Shown: positions 52,364-62,492 of the stretch, piece after piece
Numbering within the stretch: the first letter of the stretch is position 1
Layout: each line of letters opens with the position of its first letter
NCBI RefSeq assembly: GCF_025371035.1
Contig: NZ_JANZXB010000008.1
Location: forward strand, 124,001-188,000
From: Sphingomonas sp. LC-1
GTDB taxonomy: Bacteria > Pseudomonadota > Alphaproteobacteria > Sphingomonadales > Sphingomonadaceae
Direction: 5' to 3'
Length of the DNA: 64,000 nucleotides
Translations under genes and position numbers: made by a program
The notes under the pieces: generated by a model
Seen by the model: only the letters and a program-made list of their open reading frames with translations
What the model was told of the DNA's origin: nothing
Databases searched by the model: none

Positions 52364-53095
52364 ATGAGCGATACCGTCTCCTTCGGCTATGAAGATGTGC
52401 CCCGCGACGAAAAGGCCGCCCGTGTCGGCGGCGTCTTCACCAACGTCGCCTCCAAATACGACCTGATGAACGACGCCATGTCGGGCGGCATGCACCGCCT
52501 ATGGAAGGATCGCTTCGTCCGCCGGGTGAAGCCGCGCGCCAGCGACCAGATCCTCGACATGGCGGGCGGCACGGGCGACATCGCCTTCCGCCTGGCCGAA
52601 TCGGGCGCGAGCATCACGGTGGCCGACATCAATCCGGCGATGCTGGAAGTCGGCATGAAACGCGCGGCGGAGCGTGGGCTCGACGGCCTGGTCTGGACCG
52701 AGGCCAATGCCGAGGTGCTGACTTTCCCCGACAAATTCTTCGACGCCTATACGATCGCGTTCGGCATCCGGAACGTCACCGACATTCCGGCCGCGCTGCG
52801 TGAGGCGCACCGGGTGCTGCGGCGCGGCGGGCGCTTCTTCTGCCTGGAATTCTCGACCACCGTCTGGCCGGGCTTCTCGGAAGTCTATGACGCCTATTCG
52901 CACAAACTGGTGCCCAAGCTGGGCCAGATGCTGGCGGGCGATGCGGACAGCTATCGCTACCTGATCGAATCGATCCGTCGCTTCCCCGACATGCCGACCT
53001 TCGAGGGCATGATCCGCGAGGCGGGCTTTATCGAGACCAAGGTCGAGCCGATCATGGGCGGCCTGGTCGCGATCCATTCGGGTTGGAAGATTTGA
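52364..53095 (+). CDS. ubiE: Ubiquinone/menaquinone C-methyltransferase
   Basis: 243 residues, SAM-dependent. Motifs: GYEDVPRDEKAARVGGVFTNVA at the N-terminus, MAGGTGDIAFR (SAM motif I), AFGIRNVTDIPAAL and FCLEFSTTVWPG. It methylates a ubiquinone precursor. Followed 28 bases later by ubiB. Confidence 0.95.
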   Translation: MSDTVSFGYEDVPRDEKAARVGGVFTNVASKYDLMNDAMSGGMHRLWKDRFVRRVKPRASDQILDMAGGTGDIAFRLAESGASITVADINPAMLEVGMKRAAERGLDGLVWTEANAEVLTFPDKFFDAYTIAFGIRNVTDIPAALREAHRVLRRGGRFFCLEFSTTVWPGFSEVYDAYSHKLVPKLGQMLAGDADSYRYLIESIRRFPDMPTFEGMIREAGFIETKVEPIMGGLVAIHSGWKI

Positions 53096-53123
53096 TGCAG
53101 GGACGTCCGGGCGGATTCGCCCT

Positions 53124-54659
53124 GTGACCCAGCCGGTGGTGCATCTGTGGCGTCTGCTCAAATGGGGGCGGACGCTGGCGCGGCATGGCGCGTTGCGCGG
53201 GATCGAGCGCGATCCCAACACGCCCGCGCCGGTGAGGCGGCTGGCGCGTGTCGCCCGGTTCGGTGCGCGCGTGCCTGCCAAGCCCGCCTATGCCGATGCG
53301 TTCCAGGCGATCGGCCCGGCCGCGATCAAGCTGGGCCAGACGCTGGCGACCCGTCCCGATCTGGTCGGCGACGATGCCGCGCACGATCTGCTGCGGCTTC
53401 AGGACCAGTTGCCTCCCGTCCCCTTCGCGACCATCTGCGCCGCGATGGAGGCCAGCATGGGCCGGCCGCCCTCGCACTTCTTTTCCTCGATCGAGGAGAC
53501 ACCGGTCGGTGCCGCCTCCATCGCGCAGGTGCACCGTGCGGTGACGACCGATGGCCGGACGGTTGCGGTCAAGGTGCTGCGCCCCGGCGTCGAGGAAGAC
53601 TTCGCCCGCGCCATCGACACCTATCAATGGGCCGCCGCGCAGGTCGAGGGGATGAGCGGCGAGGCCGCACGCCTGCGCCCGCGCCTGACGGTCGAAAATT
53701 TCCGCCGCTGGACTCTGCGCGAACTCAATTTCCGGCGGGAGGCGGCCTCGGCCTCCGAACTCGCCGAGGCGATGACCGCCGAGCCCGATTTCATGGTGCC
53801 GCAGATCGACTGGGCGCGCTCGACCGCCAAGGTGCTGACGGTCGAATGGATTGACGGTATCAAGCTGTCCAACCGCCAGGCCTTGGTCGAGGCGGGGTAT
53901 GACCTGCCGCACCTTGCCCAGACGCTGGTCCGCGCCTTTCTGCGCCAGGCGATCGCGGAAGGATTCTTCCATGCCGACATGCACCAGGGCAATCTGTTCG
54001 CCCTACCCGGCAACAAGATCGCCGCAATCGACTTCGGCATCATGGGCCGGATCGACCGGCGCGCGCGCGTCTGGCTGGCCGAGATCCTCTACGGCCTGAT
54101 CACCGGCAACTATAAGCGCGTCGCCGAAATCCATTTCGAGGCGGGCTATGTGCCCCCGCACCACAATGTCGCGGAGTTCGCCACCGCGCTGCGTGCCGTG
54201 GGCGAGCCGATGCGCGGACTGCCGGTCAAGGACATGTCGATCGGCATGATGCTGGACGGCCTGTTCTCGATCACCCGCGATTTCGACATGGTGACGCAGC
54301 CGCATCTGCTGCTGCTGCAAAAGACCATGGTGATGGTCGAGGGCGTGGCGACCAGCCTCGACCCCGATATCAACCTGTGGGACTCGGCCGCCCCCTTCGT
54401 GCGCGAATGGATCCGTACCGAACTCGGCCCCGAAGCGAAGATCGCCGACCGGCTGATCGAGGATGTGCGCACCATCGCTCGCCTGCCGGATCTGGTCCGC
54501 CGGATCGAGGCGCGCTACCCCGCGCCGGGCGGCGAGCCCCCCGCTCCCCCGTTGAAGCAGATCGAAGTGGTGCGGATCGGCGGCGGCTGGCGTTATGCGC
54601 TTCTTTCGATGCTGTCGGCGGCGGCGGGCGTCGCGGCGACCCTGGCCGTGCTGCGGTGA
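53124..54659 (+). CDS. ubiB: UbiB-family atypical kinase for ubiquinone synthesis
   Basis: 511 residues. ADCK/UbiB features: the Ala-rich/KxGQ motif (AAIKLGQTLATRPDL near 70), the VAVKVLRPG lysine, EATNxRREA-type RELNFRREAASA, HADMHQGN, AIDFGIMGRI, and a hydrophobic C-terminus (ALLSMLSAAAGVAATLAVL) that anchors to the membrane. GTG start. Functions with UbiE. Confidence 0.95.
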   Translation: MTQPVVHLWRLLKWGRTLARHGALRGIERDPNTPAPVRRLARVARFGARVPAKPAYADAFQAIGPAAIKLGQTLATRPDLVGDDAAHDLLRLQDQLPPVPFATICAAMEASMGRPPSHFFSSIEETPVGAASIAQVHRAVTTDGRTVAVKVLRPGVEEDFARAIDTYQWAAAQVEGMSGEAARLRPRLTVENFRRWTLRELNFRREAASASELAEAMTAEPDFMVPQIDWARSTAKVLTVEWIDGIKLSNRQALVEAGYDLPHLAQTLVRAFLRQAIAEGFFHADMHQGNLFALPGNKIAAIDFGIMGRIDRRARVWLAEILYGLITGNYKRVAEIHFEAGYVPPHHNVAEFATALRAVGEPMRGLPVKDMSIGMMLDGLFSITRDFDMVTQPHLLLLQKTMVMVEGVATSLDPDINLWDSAAPFVREWIRTELGPEAKIADRLIEDVRTIARLPDLVRRIEARYPAPGGEPPAPPLKQIEVVRIGGGWRYALLSMLSAAAGVAATLAVLR

Positions 54660-54675
54660 GGATGCGGGGGTAAGG

Positions 54676-55782
54676 ATGCCGGGCAGCGCGCCCTCCACCC
54701 CCTCGCGCCGTACGACGCGACCGCTCTGGCTGGGTCAGCCCGGGCGGCTGTCGACCGTATCGCCAGTGGCTGCGACGGGGATCCTCGCTCTGCTAATCCT
54801 GTTCGTGGCGATCGCGATCGGCACGCAAGCCATGGTCGAGCCGGTGGGCGACCATCTGTCGCCCGTGTCGCGCGCCATGCTGGATCATGTCCGGCACGGG
54901 CAATCCTTCTATTCGGCCGCGATCGACGCCTTGCGTGAGAATGGCCGGGCATTGCGGCCTGCGCTCATCGCCGTGCCCCTGCCCGCGCTGACCGTGACGC
55001 TGGCGGCCCTGCCCGAAATGGTAGGACAGGGGCTGATGGTGATGATGGGCGTGGCGGTGCTGGCGAGTTGGCTGCGTCGGGTCGCACCGGTCATCAGCCA
55101 TCGCGGTCCCCTGATCCTCGCGGCGATCCTGTTGGCGGCAGGTCTCTATCCGCTGATCGACCGGGCGATGGCGGCCGTGCCGGAGGCGTGGGCGGCGATG
55201 CTGATCGCCCTGTCGCTGGTGCAGCGCCGCCCCGAGGGAAGCCTCAGCGCCGTCGCGCTGGGTTTGGCGGCGATGATCCTCAGCCCGGTGGCATTGCTTC
55301 ACGGCATGGTCATGCTGGCGCTGGCTTGGCAGGCCGAAGCGCGGCGAGAGGCGATCGGCTGGATGGTCGCGCTCGCCATCGCGCTGCTGATATTGGCGGC
55401 GCATGCCCATGCGCTGAACGATCTGGTCAGCGCCGCCGATCCCGCCATGGGCTCCCCCTTTTTCGTGCTCGCGCCCGGTAGCTGGGTGGCAAGCCTCGCC
55501 TCGATCAACGCTGTCGGTTTCCTACCGATGGTGCTGGTCGTGCCTCTGAGCGCGCTGGCGGCGCTGGGATGGGCGAATTGGCGGCAGGCGCTCGCGCGGC
55601 GGGCGGGCATGACGATGCTGGCCTATGGAGTGGCGGCGCTGCTGACCGGAGCCCCGGCGATGATGCTGGGGCTTTCCCCCTTGTTCTTTCTGGGCGTCGT
55701 CTTCGCCCCCGATGCGGTACGCGAGCTGATCGTCGCCGCACGCGACCGGCGGCGCATCACCGTGACGCGAGTCGTGCGATGA
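54676..55782 (+). CDS. Multi-pass membrane protein of unknown function
   Basis: About 368 residues with some 8-9 predicted helices (ATGILALLILFVAIAIGTQ, GPLILAAILLAAGLYPL, AIGWMVALAIALLILAAHA, LTGAPAMMLGLSPLFFLGV). After helix 1 a soluble segment includes VRHGQSFYSAAIDALREN. That arrangement resembles polytopic glycosyltransferase-like sphingomonad proteins of unknown function, but I recognise no family. GGGGTAAGG precedes the ATG. Overlaps coaBC by 4 bases, so its product is made with that enzyme. Confidence 0.75.
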   Translation: MPGSAPSTPSRRTTRPLWLGQPGRLSTVSPVAATGILALLILFVAIAIGTQAMVEPVGDHLSPVSRAMLDHVRHGQSFYSAAIDALRENGRALRPALIAVPLPALTVTLAALPEMVGQGLMVMMGVAVLASWLRRVAPVISHRGPLILAAILLAAGLYPLIDRAMAAVPEAWAAMLIALSLVQRRPEGSLSAVALGLAAMILSPVALLHGMVMLALAWQAEARREAIGWMVALAIALLILAAHAHALNDLVSAADPAMGSPFFVLAPGSWVASLASINAVGFLPMVLVVPLSALAALGWANWRQALARRAGMTMLAYGVAALLTGAPAMMLGLSPLFFLGVVFAPDAVRELIVAARDRRRITVTRVVR

Positions 55783-56966
55783 GCCATATCCTGTTGATCG
55801 TCGGCGGCGGCATCGCCGCCTATAAAAGCTGCGAACTGATCCGCCTGCTCCGCAAGAAGGGGCACAGCGTCCGCTGCGTTCTGACCGAGGGGGGCAGCCA
55901 CTTCGTCACCCCCATGACGTTGGCCGCGTTGTCGGAAAACCAGGTCTTCACCACCCTGTGGGATCTGAAGGACGAAGCCGAGATGGGCCATATCCAGCTT
56001 AGCCGCGAAGCCGATCTGGTCGTGGTGTCGCCCGGCACCGCCGACCTGATGGCACGGATGGCGAACGGGTTGGCGGACGATCTGGCGACGACCCTGTTGC
56101 TGGCCACCGATACGCCGGTGCTGGTCGCCCCCGCGATGAACGTCCGCATGTGGCAACATCCAGCGACCCAGCGCAACGTGGCACGACTGCGCGCGGACGG
56201 GGTGGCGGTGATGACCCCCGACGAAGGCGCGATGGCATGCGGCGAATTCGGCCCCGGCCGCCTGCCCGAGCCGCCCGCCATCCTGGCGGCGATCGAAGCC
56301 GCGCTCGCCCCCGCTCTCGGCCCGCTGACCGGGCGGCATGTCCTGGTCACCGCCGGGCCGACGCATGAGCCGATCGACCCGGTCCGCTACATCGCCAACC
56401 GCTCCTCGGGCCGACAGGGTTTCGCGATCGCCGGGGCACTGGCCCGGCTGGGCGCGCGGGTGACCCTGGTGGCGGGGCCGGTGGCGCTGGCGACTCCGGC
56501 GGGCGTGACGCGAGTCGATGTCGAGACCGCCCGGCAAATGGCGGCCGCGGTCGACGCCGCGCTGCCCGCCGATGCCGCCGTGATGGTCGCCGCCGTCGCC
56601 GACTGGCGAGTCGAGGCGGCAGGGCAGAAGGTGAAAAAAGATGGCGGCGCTGCGCCGGCACTTACCCTGGTCGAAAATCCCGACATTCTAGCCGCCGTCG
56701 CCTCTTCCCCCAACCGCCCCCCACTGGTCGTCGGCTTTGCGGCGGAGACCGAGAATGTCATCGACCATGCCGTCGCCAAGCGTGCACGCAAGGGCGCCGA
56801 CTGGATCGTCGCCAATGATGTATCGGGCGATGTGTTCGGGGGGGACGCCAACCGCGTTCACCTGATCACCGCAGATGGCGTCGAAAGCTGGGAGCGGATG
56901 GGCAAGGACGATGTCGCCAAGGGGCTCGCGCAACGTATCGCCGATGCGCTACAAGCAAGGCCATGA
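55779..56966 (+). CDS. coaBC: Phosphopantothenoylcysteine decarboxylase/synthase (coenzyme A)
   Basis: 395 residues, bifunctional. CoaC half: [16 protein letters not shown], His in [19 protein letters not shown] and the redox Cys in [11 protein letters not shown]. CoaB half: [33 protein letters not shown] and VGFAAETEN. It makes phosphopantetheine. Start ATG overlaps the preceding stop; 4-base overlap with dut. Confidence 0.95.
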   Translation: MSHILLIVGGGIAAYKSCELIRLLRKKGHSVRCVLTEGGSHFVTPMTLAALSENQVFTTLWDLKDEAEMGHIQLSREADLVVVSPGTADLMARMANGLADDLATTLLLATDTPVLVAPAMNVRMWQHPATQRNVARLRADGVAVMTPDEGAMACGEFGPGRLPEPPAILAAIEAALAPALGPLTGRHVLVTAGPTHEPIDPVRYIANRSSGRQGFAIAGALARLGARVTLVAGPVALATPAGVTRVDVETARQMAAAVDAALPADAAVMVAAVADWRVEAAGQKVKKDGGAAPALTLVENPDILAAVASSPNRPPLVVGFAAETENVIDHAVAKRARKGADWIVANDVSGDVFGGDANRVHLITADGVESWERMGKDDVAKGLAQRIADALQARP

Positions 56967-57412
56967 CGCTTGATCCAATCTCCATTGCCGTCAAACGCTT
57001 GCCCCATGGCGAAGGGCTCCCGCTTCCCGCTTATGCCACGTCCGGGGCGGCGGGCATGGACGTGGTCGCGGCCGAGACGCTGACCCTGCTGCCCGGCAAG
57101 CGCGCCGCCGTCGCGACCGGTTTCGCCATCGCCATCCCGCCGGGTTACGAAGTGCAGGTTCGCCCGCGATCCGGCCTGGCGCTGAAGAACGGCATCACCT
57201 GCCTCAACACGCCGGGTACGATCGACGAGGATTATCGCGGCGAGGTGAAGGTGATCCTCGCCAATCTGGGGGACGAATCGTTTGAGGTGGTACGCGGCGA
57301 GCGTATCGCGCAACTCGTCCCCGCCCCCGTGCAACGCGCGACCCTGACCCTGGTCGAAGAGCTTGAGGAGACTCAGCGGGGTGCCGGGGGATTTGGATCG
57401 ACCGGGCGATGA
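56963..57412 (+). CDS. dut: Deoxyuridine triphosphatase
   Basis: 149 residues with all five dUTPase motifs: [41 protein letters not shown], and GAGGFGSTG at the C-terminus. It removes dUTP and makes dUMP. Embedded in an overlapping operon with coaBC, a usual pair. Confidence 0.96.
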   Translation: MTLDPISIAVKRLPHGEGLPLPAYATSGAAGMDVVAAETLTLLPGKRAAVATGFAIAIPPGYEVQVRPRSGLALKNGITCLNTPGTIDEDYRGEVKVILANLGDESFEVVRGERIAQLVPAPVQRATLTLVEELEETQRGAGGFGSTGR

Positions 57413-57825
57413 TCGCGCTGTCGCTGCTCGCCGCCGTGTTGCAGGCCACCGCACCGACGCCGCCCGCCGCGCCGCCCGTGCCGACGCTTGCCGAGCCGCC
57501 GCACGACTGGTCGACCCTCGCGGCGATCACCCTGCCCCCCGCCGGGCCCGAACTGGTGCGCTTCGTTCGCGAGGAAGTCGCCTCCGGGCGTTGCCCGCGA
57601 GCGAAGGCCACGGACGAACAGATGGTGCTGGTGGTCCCCCTTGCCGTGCGGGTCGGACCGGACGGCATCGCGAACAGCGTGGTGCCGCTCGCCATCGGTT
57701 GCCCGACGGTCGAGCAATATAGCGCGGGCGTGGCGCAGCGGATGATCCGCCACCTGACGCACCGCACGATGATGGCGGGCGATCGCTGGTATCGCACGGT
57801 CATCACCTATACATGGCCGGGATGA
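57409..57825 (+). CDS. Exported protein of unknown function
   Basis: 138 residues. An N-terminal hydrophobic signal ([14 protein letters not shown]) and a Pro-rich spacer precede a folded part with two Cys ([18 protein letters not shown]), perhaps a disulfide. The segment [20 protein letters not shown] recalls the TonB C-terminal domain pattern found in small periplasmic proteins, only loosely. Overlaps dut and the next gene by 4 bases each. Confidence 0.7.
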   Translation: MIALSLLAAVLQATAPTPPAAPPVPTLAEPPHDWSTLAAITLPPAGPELVRFVREEVASGRCPRAKATDEQMVLVVPLAVRVGPDGIANSVVPLAIGCPTVEQYSAGVAQRMIRHLTHRTMMAGDRWYRTVITYTWPG

Positions 57826-58589
57826 TCCTGACCGACGACGAACTTGCCCGCTATGCCCGTCATATCGTGTTGCGGGAATTCGGCGGCGGCGGCCAGATGC
57901 GATTGAAGCAGGCGACCATTGCGGTGATCGGCGCGGGCGGGATCGGATCGCCCGCCATCCAGTATCTCGCCGCCGCCGGGATCGGATCGCTGATCCTGAT
58001 CGACGACGATGTGGTCGAGCCGTCCAACCTGCAACGGCAGACCATCTTCGCCACCGATGATCGTGGCACCCCCAAGGTCGATGCCGCCGCCGCCCATGTC
58101 GCGCGGCTGAACCCGCATGTCGCGGTCACCGTCCACCGCACGCGGGTGACAGCGGACAATGTGGATGCGCTGATCGACGGTGCCGATGTTGTGCTGGACG
58201 GCTGCGACAATTTCGCGACGCGGCTGGCGGTGGCCGATGCGGCGCTGGCTAATCGCATCCCCCTCGTCTCGGCGGCGGTGGGACAATTTGAGGGGCAATT
58301 GGCGGTCTATCGCGGATGGGAGGCGGACAAGCCCTGTTACCGCTGCTTCGTCGGCGATGCGGCCGATCAGGCGGGGCTGACCTGTGCCGATGACGGGGTG
58401 CTGGGACCGGTGACGGGGGTGATGGGCAGCCTTGCCGCGCTGGAGACGCTGCGCGCGGTAGCACCTTTTGGCCGCGACAGCGCGGGCAGCATCCTGATCG
58501 CGGACATGCTGACCATGCGGTTCCGGACATTGTCGTTGCCCAAGGACCCCGGATGCCGGTGCCGCCACGCCATCGCGGCGTCGCAGTGA
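57822..58589 (+). CDS. ThiF/MoeB/HesA-family E1-like adenylyltransferase
   Basis: 255 residues. YARHIVLREFGGGGQMRLKQA at the N-terminus, the ATP loop GAGGIGSPAIQYLAAAG, DDVVEPSNLQRQ, DGCDNFATR, CYRCF and a CRCRH tail that may bind zinc, with CADDGVLGPVTGVMGSL. It activates the C-terminus of a small sulfur-carrier protein, for thiamine or molybdopterin synthesis; which one cannot be told here. ATG 57,822 overlaps the previous stop (ATGA); ATG 57,813 is an alternative. Confidence 0.88.
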   Translation: MILTDDELARYARHIVLREFGGGGQMRLKQATIAVIGAGGIGSPAIQYLAAAGIGSLILIDDDVVEPSNLQRQTIFATDDRGTPKVDAAAAHVARLNPHVAVTVHRTRVTADNVDALIDGADVVLDGCDNFATRLAVADAALANRIPLVSAAVGQFEGQLAVYRGWEADKPCYRCFVGDAADQAGLTCADDGVLGPVTGVMGSLAALETLRAVAPFGRDSAGSILIADMLTMRFRTLSLPKDPGCRCRHAIAASQ

Positions 58590-58942
58590 AGGCCGCCCCG
58601 CCCCCGTCTCCGCCCCCCGGCTGGCTCGACTGGACCGGAGACAAGAGCTGGATCGGTCAGATCACCGGCCTGCCCGATTCGGCGCTGCATGCGCATTTCG
58701 GGATGGCGATCCTAGTGCTCACCGCGCTCGTCCTGCGTCGGGCGCCGTGGGATTGGCGATGCTGGCTGACCGTATTGGCGATCGAGACGCTGAACGAAGC
58801 CTATGACCTGCTCCAGCCCTTCTACCCGACGGACGAGGGGAACCTCGCGGCGAGTTGGTCCGACATGTGGGCGACGATGTTGTGGCCCACCGTGATCCTG
58901 CTGACCTTCCGCTGGCTCGGTCGGCGCGGCGAGCGGCGGTAG
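58586..58942 (+). CDS. Small membrane protein, VanZ-like layout, unknown function
   Basis: 118 residues, GTG start overlapping the ThiF gene (GTGA). A Pro-rich N-terminus, then helices around GMAILVLTALVLRRAP, WLTVLAIETLNEAYDLL and WATMLWPTVILLTF. The pattern of hydrophobic segments with an acidic ETLNEAYD is like small sphingomonad membrane proteins of unknown role. Last gene of the overlapping run. Confidence 0.65.
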   Translation: MKAAPPPSPPPGWLDWTGDKSWIGQITGLPDSALHAHFGMAILVLTALVLRRAPWDWRCWLTVLAIETLNEAYDLLQPFYPTDEGNLAASWSDMWATMLWPTVILLTFRWLGRRGERR

Positions 58943-59009
58943 AACTTGCCTCTTCACCATCGCTGAGGCCTGGCGGCGAAGCTTCAAGCTTTCGAAAAGC
59001 CACCGCAAC

Positions 59010-59047
59010 AAAAAAGGGGCGGCGACCTATCGGCCCCCGCCCCCCTT
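59010..59047 (-). terminator. Intrinsic terminator after galU
   Basis: Minus-strand reading GGGGCGGGGGCC-GATAGGTC-GCCGCCCC followed by TTTTTTG. It lies about 20 bases beyond the galU stop. Confidence 0.8.
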
Positions 59048-59066
59048 TCCAAACACTGAAATCCGA

Positions 59067-59927
59067 TCAGGCGAACAGTGTCTTGGCGAATTCGCGCACT
59101 GCGGGACCGATGTCCTCGCGTGCGACGCCCAGCGCCAGATTGGCGGTCAGCCAACCCGCCTTGTCGCCGCAATCGTAACGCTGGCCGTCGAAGGTGAAGC
59201 CGTGGAAAGGCTGGTTGCCGATCAGCTTGGCCATCGCGTCGGTCAGCTGGATCTCGCCGCCCGCACCCGGTTCCTGCGCGTCGAGGATCTGCATCACCTC
59301 GGGCTGGAGGATGTAGCGGCCGGGGATCATCAGGTTGGACGGCGCCTTGCCCTTGGGCTTTTCGACCAGCGCGGTCACCTCGGTCAGGCGGCCGTCCTGC
59401 TTGCCGGGCGAGATGATGCCGTATTTGTCGGTTTCGCTATCGGGCACTTCCAGCGCACCGATCACATTGCCGCCGACCTTGTCATAGGCCTCGACCATCT
59501 GCTTCATGAAGCCGCCGACCATCAGTTCGTCGGGCAACAGCACCGCAAAGGGCTCGTCGCCGACGATCTCGCGCGCGCACCACACCGCATGGCCCAGGCC
59601 CAGCGGCTCCTGCTGGCGGACATAGACGGGGCTGCCCGGCTTCTGGCGAATGCCGTCGATCACGGCCAGGCTCTTGTCCCGCGCCTTCATCGTGGCTTCG
59701 AGTTCGTAGGAAATGTCGAAATGGTCCTCCAGCGCGCCCTTGCCGCGACCGGTAACGAAGATGATCTGCTCGATCCCCGCTTCCAGCGCTTCCTCGACGG
59801 CGTACTGGATCAGCGGCTTGTCGACGACGGTCAGCATTTCCTTGGGCATCGACTTGGTCGCGGGCAGGAATCGCGTTCCCAGACCGGCTACCGGAAATAC
59901 CGCCTTGCGTACTTTCTTGATCGTCAT
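59067..59927 (-). CDS. galU: UTP-glucose-1-phosphate uridylyltransferase
   Basis: 286 residues. Nucleotidyltransferase signature FPVAGLGTRFLPATKSMPKEML, DKPLIQYAVEEAL, VKQEPLGLGHAV-type (RQQEPLGLGHAVWCA) and LPDELM. It makes UDP-glucose for exopolysaccharide, glycolipid and cell-wall sugars. Divergent from wecB. Confidence 0.96.
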   Translation of the reverse strand: MTIKKVRKAVFPVAGLGTRFLPATKSMPKEMLTVVDKPLIQYAVEEALEAGIEQIIFVTGRGKGALEDHFDISYELEATMKARDKSLAVIDGIRQKPGSPVYVRQQEPLGLGHAVWCAREIVGDEPFAVLLPDELMVGGFMKQMVEAYDKVGGNVIGALEVPDSETDKYGIISPGKQDGRLTEVTALVEKPKGKAPSNLMIPGRYILQPEVMQILDAQEPGAGGEIQLTDAMAKLIGNQPFHGFTFDGQRYDCGDKAGWLTANLALGVAREDIGPAVREFAKTLFA

Positions 59928-60031
59928 GAAACCTCCCTGGACACGGCCGGCTCTACCGCGATTTTGCGCCGCAACATAGAGCCGCGACGAGCCGATACGG
60001 TTAGGATGTCCTTAAAAGCGACAGGATAATA

Positions 60032-61168
60032 ATGCGATCCATGAACCCGGCACCCATCCTCGTCGTCTTTGGAACGCGTCCCGAGGCGATCAAGCTTTTC
60101 CCGGTGATCCGGGCTCTCGCTGCGACAGGCGCACCGGTGAGAACCTGCGTGACGGCGCAACATCGCGGCATGCTGGACCAGGTGCTGGCCATTGCCGGGC
60201 TGACCCCGGACCATGACCTGGACCTGATGGAACCGGGCCAGTCGCTCGACCGACTGACCGCGCGGCTGCTGACCGGTCTGGGCGAGGTGATGGACGCGAT
60301 GCGCCCCGCAATGGTGGTCGTCCAGGGCGACACGGCCACCGCCATGACCGGCGCGCTGGCCGCCTATTACCGCAAGATACCGGTCGCCCATGTCGAGGCT
60401 GGGCTCCGCTCGGGCGACATCTATCAGCCCTGGCCGGAGGAGGTGAACAGGCGGATCGTCGCACCCATCGCCACGCTGCACTTCGCCCCCACCGAAACCG
60501 CCGCCGCCGCCCTGCGCGCGGAGGGGATCGATCCGGCCCATGTCCATGTGACGGGCAACAGCGTGATCGACGCGCTGCACTGGACGCGCGACCGGATCGC
60601 CGCCAATCCCTCGCTCGCCGCCGATCTCGACCCGGTGCTGGCGCGGATGGCGGGCAAGCGGATCGTGCTGGTCACCACCCATCGGCGCGAGAATTTCGGC
60701 GACGGCATGGCCTCGATCGCACGCGCGCTGCGGCGAATCGCCGAGCGGCCCGACATAGGCATCCTCTTTCCCATGCATCCCAACCCCAATGTCGCGCAGG
60801 TGATGGACGAGATATTGGGCGACCATCCCGCGATCGCGCGGATCGCACCACTGGACTATCCGCATTTCGTCCGCGCACTGGACGCCGCGTACATCGTCCT
60901 GACCGATTCAGGCGGTGTGCAGGAGGAAGCACCGGCCCTGGGCAAGTCGGTGCTCGTCATGCGCGAGACGACCGAGCGACCCGAAGGCGTGGCGGCAGGC
61001 ACCGCGCGGCTGGTCGGGACCGATGAGGACCGGATCACCGCCGAACTCTTCGCCCTACTCGACGACCCCGAGCGTCACGCCGCCATGGCGCGCGCCCATA
61101 ACCCATTCGGGAACGGTGACACCGCCGACCGGATCAGCAGGATCATAAACGATGCCCTTGGACTCTGA
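60032..61168 (+). CDS. wecB: UDP-N-acetylglucosamine 2-epimerase (non-hydrolysing)
   Basis: 378 residues. VVFGTRPEAIKLFPVIRAL, QGDTATAMTGALAAYY, HVEAGLRSGD, TTHRRENFGDG and LTDSGGVQEEAPALGK are diagnostic. It gives UDP-ManNAc for surface polysaccharide. ATG 60,032 follows AGGATAATA; 60,041 is an in-frame alternative. Overlaps wecC by 17 bases. Confidence 0.95.
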   Translation: MRSMNPAPILVVFGTRPEAIKLFPVIRALAATGAPVRTCVTAQHRGMLDQVLAIAGLTPDHDLDLMEPGQSLDRLTARLLTGLGEVMDAMRPAMVVVQGDTATAMTGALAAYYRKIPVAHVEAGLRSGDIYQPWPEEVNRRIVAPIATLHFAPTETAAAALRAEGIDPAHVHVTGNSVIDALHWTRDRIAANPSLAADLDPVLARMAGKRIVLVTTHRRENFGDGMASIARALRRIAERPDIGILFPMHPNPNVAQVMDEILGDHPAIARIAPLDYPHFVRALDAAYIVLTDSGGVQEEAPALGKSVLVMRETTERPEGVAAGTARLVGTDEDRITAELFALLDDPERHAAMARAHNPFGNGDTADRISRIINDALGL

Positions 61169-62420
61169 GCTTTCGGTCACGGTGATGGGGCTGGGCTATA
61201 TCGGCCTGCCCACCGCTGCCGTCATCGCCCGGACGGGTGCGATGGTGACGGGCGTCGACGTCACACCCTCGGTGGTCGAGACGATCAATTCGGGCCGTGT
61301 GCATATCGAGGAGGTCGATCTGGACGGCCTCGTCTCCGGCGTGGTGGCACGGGGCAGCCTGAAGGCCTCGCTGACCGTCGCGCCCGCCGATGTGTTCGTG
61401 ATCGCGGTGCCCACGCCCTTCACCGAAGCGCGCCAGCCCGACATCACCTATGTCCTCGACGCCGCCCGCGCGGTCGCACCGGTGCTAAAGACGGGGGATA
61501 CGCTGATCCTCGAATCGACGTCGCCGGTCGGTACGACCGAGCAGGTGCGCGACCTGATCGCCGGGGAACGCCCCGACCTGAAGATGCCTGGCCTGACGCG
61601 AACGGGCGAACAGGCGGACATCGCCATCGCCTATTGCCCCGAACGCGTTCTGCCCGGGCGAATTCTGGTCGAACTGATCGACAATGACCGGGTGATCGGC
61701 GGCATCACGCCACGATGCGCGCGCAAGGCGCTGACCTTCTACCGCCGGTTCGTGCGCGGGGCCTGCGTCACCACCACCGCGCGGGCCGCGGAGATGACCA
61801 AGCTGACCGAAAACGCCTTTCGTGACGTCAACATCGCCTTCGCCAATGAGCTGAGCCTGGTCGCCGACACGTTGGGCGTCGATGTATGGGAAGTGATCCG
61901 GCTGGCCAACCGCCATCCACGCGTCAATATCCTGTCGCCCGGTCCCGGCGTCGGCGGCCATTGCATCGCGGTCGATCCCTGGTTCCTGGTTGCGGCCGAT
62001 CCCGTCAACACGCCGCTGATCCGGACCGCGCGCGAGGTGAATGACGGCAAGACCGACCATGTCATTGCCCGCGCCACCGCGATGATCGAGGCGCAGTCCC
62101 CCGACCGTCCGGTCGCCTGCCTAGGCCTAGCCTTCAAGGCCAATATCGACGACTTTCGTGAAAGCCCCGCGCTCAAGGTCGCGGCGGCGCTCGCCCGGCG
62201 ATTCGGTGAAAGGCTTCGCATCGTCGAGCCCTATGCAACCAGCCTTCCCCGCGCCTTTGACGGGACCGGCGCTTCCCTAATCGACATCGACACCGCGCTG
62301 GAAACTTGCGAGGCGATGGTCGTTCTGGTCGACCACGACCTGTTTCGATCGATCCCCCTGGAGGAGCGGCGCGGCAAGATCGTCTTGGATACGCGGGGGC
62401 TCTGGCCCGATCAGGGCTGA
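61152..62420 (+). CDS. wecC: UDP-N-acetyl-D-mannosaminuronate dehydrogenase
   Basis: 422 residues. NAD-binding GLGYIGLPTAAVIARTG, the central domain with STSPVGTTEQV and KLTENAFRDVNIAFANELS, catalytic Cys in GPGVGGHCIAVDPWF, and the C-terminal FKANIDDFRESPAL. With WecB it supplies UDP-ManNAcA for a surface polysaccharide. Confidence 0.94.
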   Translation: MPLDSELSVTVMGLGYIGLPTAAVIARTGAMVTGVDVTPSVVETINSGRVHIEEVDLDGLVSGVVARGSLKASLTVAPADVFVIAVPTPFTEARQPDITYVLDAARAVAPVLKTGDTLILESTSPVGTTEQVRDLIAGERPDLKMPGLTRTGEQADIAIAYCPERVLPGRILVELIDNDRVIGGITPRCARKALTFYRRFVRGACVTTTARAAEMTKLTENAFRDVNIAFANELSLVADTLGVDVWEVIRLANRHPRVNILSPGPGVGGHCIAVDPWFLVAADPVNTPLIRTAREVNDGKTDHVIARATAMIEAQSPDRPVACLGLAFKANIDDFRESPALKVAAALARRFGERLRIVEPYATSLPRAFDGTGASLIDIDTALETCEAMVVLVDHDLFRSIPLEERRGKIVLDTRGLWPDQG

Positions 62421-62492
62421 GCACGCCTTCGCATTGCATGGGGGGGTGGGGGAGCCTAAGGACAATCGCCTGTTGCGGACATCAGATCATCC

